From NCBI RefSeq assembly GCF_018729455.1, contig NZ_JAHHZF010000005.1:62001-126000 (forward strand): 64,000 nt of DNA. Reading direction: 5' to 3'. The position numbers and the translations under genes were made by a program. The notes beneath the pieces were generated by a model. It had not been told where the DNA came from and made no database searches. It saw nothing but the letters and a program-made list of their open reading frames with translations. This stretch comes from Prosthecodimorpha staleyi (GTDB lineage Bacteria; Pseudomonadota; Alphaproteobacteria; Rhizobiales; Ancalomicrobiaceae). Below, in pieces: positions 60,385-64,000 of this stretch (within the stretch, counting starts at the first letter, position 1; each line of letters begins with the position of its first letter).

Positions 60385-60884
60385 AGTCCGAATCTCCGTT
60401 TGAGCGCGATCATCGCCAGACAGGCCGTGGCGGCGCCGCCGCCCTTGTCGAGCCGATCCGCCTTGGCCCGTTCCCAGGCCTGCGCTTCGTTTTCAACCGT
60501 CAGAATGCCGTTGCCGAGGGCGATCGACCGCGCCGTGGTCAGGTCCATCAGGGCGCGGGCCGATTCGTTCGACACGATCTCGTAGTGGGTGGTCTCGCCG
60601 CGGATGACCGTGCCGAGCGCGACGAAGCCGTCGAACGGCCCCGTGTCCGGCGCGGTCGCCCCGCGCGCCGCCGCCTCGACGGCATAGGCGATCACGGCGG
60701 GGATCTCCAGCGCGCCCGGGACCGTGATGGTCTCATGGCTGACGCCGGCCGCGTCGAGCGCGGCGCGCGCACCGGCCAGAAGGGCGTCGGCGAGATCGTC
60801 GTAGAAGCGCGCCTCCACGATCAGGACATGGGCGCCCTTCACGGCGGCCGGATCATAGGCGGCGGTATGACTCTTGGTGCTCAT
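60381..60884 (-). CDS. ribH: 6,7-dimethyl-8-ribityllumazine synthase
   Basis: 167-residue lumazine synthase, the penultimate enzyme of riboflavin synthesis. It shows [43 protein letters not shown] with the catalytic His, and [17 protein letters not shown]. The start [12 protein letters not shown] at 60884 is used; longer frame extensions are not conserved. It is 31 bp after the ribE stop. Confidence 0.95.
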   Translation of the reverse strand: MSTKSHTAAYDPAAVKGAHVLIVEARFYDDLADALLAGARAALDAAGVSHETITVPGALEIPAVIAYAVEAAARGATAPDTGPFDGFVALGTVIRGETTHYEIVSNESARALMDLTTARSIALGNGILTVENEAQAWERAKADRLDKGGGAATACLAMIALKRRFGL

Positions 60885-60915
60885 CGGCGATCCTTCGGAC
60901 GGCGGCGGAACGGCG

Positions 60916-61563
60916 TCAAGCCCGCGCCGCGACCGTGGGGAAAGAAGTGCGGGCGTTAGCCGCATCCGCCTCGGCCAGCCGGGCGACGTAGCGGGCCATC
61001 AGGTCGACCTCGATATTGACGTGGTCGCCGGCCTGACGGGTACCCCAGGTGGTGACCGCGAGGGTGTGGGGGATCAGCATCACGGAGAATCGGTCGCCCT
61101 CGACCGCGTTGACGGTCAGCGAGGTGCCGTCGAGCGCGACCGAGCCCTTCCGGGCGACGAAGCGGGCGAGTTCGGCCGGCACCTTGAAGGTGAAGATGGC
61201 CATCTCGCCCTCCGCCCGCCGTTCGACGATCGCGGCCAGACCGTCGACATGACCGGTGACCATGTGGCCGCCCATCTCCTGGCCGAGCGTCAGCGAGCGT
61301 TCGAGATTGATCCGGGTGCCGACGGCCCAGTCTGCCATGGAGGTGACCGCCAGGGTCTCCGGCGAAGCGTCGACATCGAACCAGGCCCCTGCCCCGTCGC
61401 GGCCACGGTCGACCACGGTCAGGCAGATGCCCGAACAGGCGATCGACGCGCCGAGATCGATGCCGTCCGGCGAATAGCCGGTGCCGATGCGCAACCGCAC
61501 GCCTGCCTCGAGCGGATCGCGCTGCCGGACGGTGCCGATATCGGTAACGATGCCGGTGAACAT
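60916..61563 (-). CDS. ribE: Riboflavin synthase alpha chain
   Basis: 215-residue two-repeat barrel enzyme that dismutates dimethyl-ribityl-lumazine. Each half begins in the typical way: [12 protein letters not shown] for the first, and [16 protein letters not shown] for the second; [11 protein letters not shown] is also conserved. Gene start 10 bp after ribD. Confidence 0.94.
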   Translation of the reverse strand: MFTGIVTDIGTVRQRDPLEAGVRLRIGTGYSPDGIDLGASIACSGICLTVVDRGRDGAGAWFDVDASPETLAVTSMADWAVGTRINLERSLTLGQEMGGHMVTGHVDGLAAIVERRAEGEMAIFTFKVPAELARFVARKGSVALDGTSLTVNAVEGDRFSVMLIPHTLAVTTWGTRQAGDHVNIEVDLMARYVARLAEADAANARTSFPTVAARA

Positions 61564-61573
61564 GGATTCTCCT

Positions 61574-62728
61574 TCAGCGGCCGAGGCGGCGGTAGGTGAC
61601 GAGGCGATCCTCGCCGATGCGGCGGCGATCGATCGGCTGATAGCGGCCATCGCGGCCGGATTCGAGCCCTTCCAGGGATGCCGGTGCCGCCACGCCGCTC
61701 GCCCCAATCACCGCGCTCGAACGGAACAGCGCGACTTCGTCGACGAGATCGGCGCTGAGCAAGGCCTCGGCCAGATCGGAACCGCCTTCGACCAGAACGG
61801 ACGGGATGCCCTTCCAGGACAGGCTGGTCAGTCCCTTGACGAGATCGACATGCCCGTCGGGCGCCATCGGCACCATGACGATGTCGACGCCGGCCGCGCG
61901 CAACGCCTCGATGCGGCTGCGCGGCGCCTTCTCGGTGGTCAGCAGATGCACCGGCACCTGTCCGGCGGAACGGACCAGACGGCTTTCGAGCGGCAGCCTG
62001 GCATGGCTGTCGACCACGATCCGGGCCGGCGAAGCACCCTCCATGCCGGGCAGTCGGACGGTCAGGTCCGGATCGTCGACCAGCGCGGTGCCGATCCCGA
62101 CCATGACGGCATCGACTTCCGAGCGCAGAACCTGCGCATAGGCGCGCGCCGCGTCGCCGGTGACCGGAACCTTGGCGACGCCGCGCCGTCCGATCATGCC
62201 GTCGGCCGAGACCGCGAGCTTGAGGATCATGCGCGGCCGGCCGCGCCGCATGCGGGTGAAATGATTGGCGAGGCCACGTTCGGCCTCGGCCGCGCCGACG
62301 CCGACCACCACCTCGACCCCGGCGGCGCGCAGCATGGCGTGGCCGCGGCCGGCGACCCGGCTGTCGGGATCCTCCTGGGCGGTGACCACGCGGGCGATGC
62401 CGGCCTCCAGGATCGCCTCGGCGCAACCCGGGGTCGGCTTACCGTGCTGGGAACAGGGTTCGAGCGTGACGTAGAGAGTGGCGCCGCGCGCCCGCTCACC
62501 GGCCTCCGCGAGTGCGATCCGTTCGGCATGCGGCCGCCCGCCATGGGCGGTGGTGCCGCGGCCGACCACCTCCGGCCCGTCCGGCCCGGCGCGCACCACC
62601 ACGGCGCCGACCGAGGGGTTCGGTCGGGTCAGCCCGAGATGGCGACGCCCCATGCGCACGGCGGCATCCATGAAGCGGCGGTCGAGGTCTGAGACCCGTC
62701 CCGCGGACATGTGGTCGGTCTGGCTCAA
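61574..62728 (-). CDS. ribD: Bifunctional riboflavin deaminase/reductase
   Basis: 384-residue protein. The N-terminal zinc deaminase has HAERIALAEAG, then TLEPCSQHGKPTPGCAEAI with the two zinc cysteines. The C-terminal reductase has MILKLAVSADGMIGRRG and SVLVEGGSDLAEALL. It performs the second and third steps of riboflavin synthesis. It heads the ribD-ribE-ribH-nusB-thiL series after nrdR; no FMN-riboswitch core was seen upstream. Confidence 0.95.
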   Translation of the reverse strand: MSQTDHMSAGRVSDLDRRFMDAAVRMGRRHLGLTRPNPSVGAVVVRAGPDGPEVVGRGTTAHGGRPHAERIALAEAGERARGATLYVTLEPCSQHGKPTPGCAEAILEAGIARVVTAQEDPDSRVAGRGHAMLRAAGVEVVVGVGAAEAERGLANHFTRMRRGRPRMILKLAVSADGMIGRRGVAKVPVTGDAARAYAQVLRSEVDAVMVGIGTALVDDPDLTVRLPGMEGASPARIVVDSHARLPLESRLVRSAGQVPVHLLTTEKAPRSRIEALRAAGVDIVMVPMAPDGHVDLVKGLTSLSWKGIPSVLVEGGSDLAEALLSADLVDEVALFRSSAVIGASGVAAPASLEGLESGRDGRYQPIDRRRIGEDRLVTYRRLGR

Positions 62729-62774
62729 TCCGGCACCGGTGGCGCGCTCGGCGGCGTGAACCCGACCGGACCGA

Positions 62775-63245
62775 TCACTTGTCGCGATCGGTCTCGTCCT
62801 GGCTCAGTTCGCCGAGTACGGTTTCGAAATCCTTGGCCTCGCGGAAGTCCCTGTAGACCGAGGCGAAGCGGACATAAGCGACGTCATCCAGGCTTTTCAA
62901 GCCTTCCATCAGCAACTCTCCGATCTGCTGGGAGGGGATCTCGGGTTCGCCGAGGCTCTCCAGCTGGCGGACGATGCCGTTGACCATGCGCTCGATCCGC
63001 TCCGGATCGACCGGCCGCTTGCGCAGCGCGACCTGCACCGAGCGCATCAGCTTGTCGCGGTCGAAGGGAACGCGGCGGCCGGATTTCTTGACGATGATCA
63101 GTTCGCGCAGTTGCACCCGCTCGAAGGTGGTGAAGCGGCCGCCGCAGGACGAGCAGACCCGCCGGCGCCGGATCGCAGCCCCGTCCTCGGTCGGGCGCGA
63201 GTCCTTCACCTGGGTATCCTCGCCTCCGCAATAGGGACAGCGCAT
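62775..63245 (-). CDS. nrdR: Transcriptional regulator NrdR
   Basis: 156-residue repressor of ribonucleotide reductase genes. The zinc ribbon is [17 protein letters not shown] with [12 protein letters not shown]; the ATP-cone begins [19 protein letters not shown]. The start CPYC is fixed by the family. It lies 46 bp upstream of ribD, an arrangement usual in Hyphomicrobiales. Confidence 0.96.
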   Translation of the reverse strand: MRCPYCGGEDTQVKDSRPTEDGAAIRRRRVCSSCGGRFTTFERVQLRELIIVKKSGRRVPFDRDKLMRSVQVALRKRPVDPERIERMVNGIVRQLESLGEPEIPSQQIGELLMEGLKSLDDVAYVRFASVYRDFREAKDFETVLGELSQDETDRDK

Positions 63246-63334
63246 CGCTCGGCTCCGGTTCGATTCGGGTGGTCGGTCCGGCGCGAGATGTACGCGGATT
63301 CGCGAAGGAGCGGAAATCCGGCGCGGACCGATGC

Positions 63335-64000
63335 TCACTTCCGGACGAAGGTCACCAGGCGGGTGGTCGTGCCGATGGCGTTGGTGGTGTTGGTGAAGGT
63401 CAACGTCGCCCTGTAGGTGCCGTTGTTGAGCTTGGCGGCGGCCGCCTCGTTGATCGAGAGCGTGATCGCCGCCTCCGGATCGGTCGCGGTGCCGGCGGTC
63501 GCGCTGACCTTCAGCCATTTCGGGATGCCGGCGCCGCCGGCCGTGATCGTATAGCCGACATCGCCGTTGGCGCCGAGCACGGTGTAGCTCTTCGCCGCCA
63601 TCGAATAGTCGGCGCTGGTCAGGCGGGTCACGGTCCAGCCGTCGGTCGGAGAGACGACCAGCGTGGGCGGATCGGTGACGGGCGGGATGGTCGCTGCCGG
63701 GAAGGTCGTGGTCAGGATGGTCTTCGCCGAATCGATCCGAATGCGTCGCGCGGTGACGCCCGATGCGGTGATGGCGCGGCCGGAATTCTCCAGCGCGGCC
63801 TCCATGGCATCGACCGTGGCGCCCGGCACGGCGCTGCGCAGCGCCGCAAAGGCGCCGGCGACATGCGGCGCCGCCATCGAGGTGCCCGATGCCTTGCCGT
63901 ATCCGGAGAGGATCGAGGACTGGATGTCGACGCCGGTCGCATAGAGATCGACCATGTCGCCGACATTGCTGAAGCTCGCCAGCCCGTCCTTCTTGGTCGT
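63335..64000 (-). CDS. Subtilisin-family serine protease, C-terminal fragment (runs off the window)
   Basis: The frame is open to the window edge, so only the last 221 codons are seen. The catalytic serine lies in [20 protein letters not shown], and [22 protein letters not shown] is the preceding subtilase strand. After the catalytic domain there is a Thr/Pro-rich linker and a beta-rich C-terminal domain of about 95 residues ([32 protein letters not shown]) with Ig-like character. It is probably secreted or surface-bound. It ends 89 bp before nrdR and is transcribed in the same direction. Confidence 0.88.
   Translation of the reverse strand, partial: TTKKDGLASFSNVGDMVDLYATGVDIQSSILSGYGKASGTSMAAPHVAGAFAALRSAVPGATVDAMEAALENSGRAITASGVTARRIRIDSAKTILTTTFPAATIPPVTDPPTLVVSPTDGWTVTRLTSADYSMAAKSYTVLGANGDVGYTITAGGAGIPKWLKVSATAGTATDPEAAITLSINEAAAAKLNNGTYRATLTFTNTTNAIGTTTRLVTFVRK

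Noticed and set aside
62729-62774. FMN riboswitch before ribD
   Set aside because: The gap to nrdR is only 46 bp, too short for the roughly 120-base element.

Overview
The window is high-GC chromosomal DNA with dense, operon-rich gene packing. It most likely comes from an alphaproteobacterium of the Hyphomicrobiales (Rhizobiales). The best taxonomic pointers are two housekeeping blocks in orders familiar from that group: a ubiquinol-cytochrome c chaperone, DUF177, plsX, fabH, ihfA and a MerR regulator beside bamE; and nrdR, ribD, ribE, ribH, nusB and thiL. A K+-independent H+-pyrophosphatase lies between them. Several TRAP and Liv-type ABC importers and many CoA-dependent catabolic genes fit a heterotrophic soil or water bacterium. 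No insertion sequence, phage, CRISPR array or origin was seen.

Layout. 0.1-8.6 kb: a glutamine-synthetase-like ligase, a methionine operon (metY, a metA-like gene and a flavin reductase), an acyl-CoA synthetase, a lipase-like hydrolase and a branched-chain aminotransferase. 8.7-13.5 kb (minus): lactonase, 3-hydroxyisobutyrate-type dehydrogenase, carboxymuconolactone decarboxylase-like protein, aldehyde dehydrogenase and CoA-transferase. This looks like a lactone or hydroxy-acid route. 13.8-17.7 kb (plus): MmgE/PrpD protein, racemase-like CaiB protein and an acetyl-CoA-hydrolase-type CoA-transferase, overlapping by 4 bp each and followed by four hairpins. 17.9-22.7 kb (minus): a DctPQM TRAP importer with a quinone oxidoreductase. 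23.3-28.1 kb (minus): a branched-chain-type ABC importer in which LivM and LivG are fused. 28.5-35.9 kb: an SMP-30 lactonase, a hydratase, two 'thiolase' plus DUF35 pairs flanking a zinc alcohol dehydrogenase, and an SDR. 36.1-38 kb: a secreted TPR protein of distinctly lower GC.

38.1-47.4 kb is the most coherent accessory system. RidA and a GntR regulator lie divergent to an eight-gene operon: fused TRAP permease, Asp/Glu-racemase-like enzyme, a three-subunit FAD/2Fe-2S amino-acid oxidase, an AhpD-like protein, an RraA-like aldolase and a TAXI binding protein. It ends in an intrinsic terminator. Two copies of a GntR-like operator sit in the divergent promoter region. I infer import, racemisation and oxidation of an amino acid, with imine clearance by RidA and cleavage of the 2-oxo acid by RraA; the substrate is not known.

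47.7-64 kb is mostly core genome: metC, tRNA-Pro(GGG), the fabH/plsX block, hppA, thiamine and riboflavin genes, nrdR, and the C-terminal end of a subtilase that runs off the right edge. Three short arrays with a 16-bp period lie in intergenic DNA between 49.3 and 58.0 kb. All assignments rest on reading the sequence and remembered family motifs; no database search was run.
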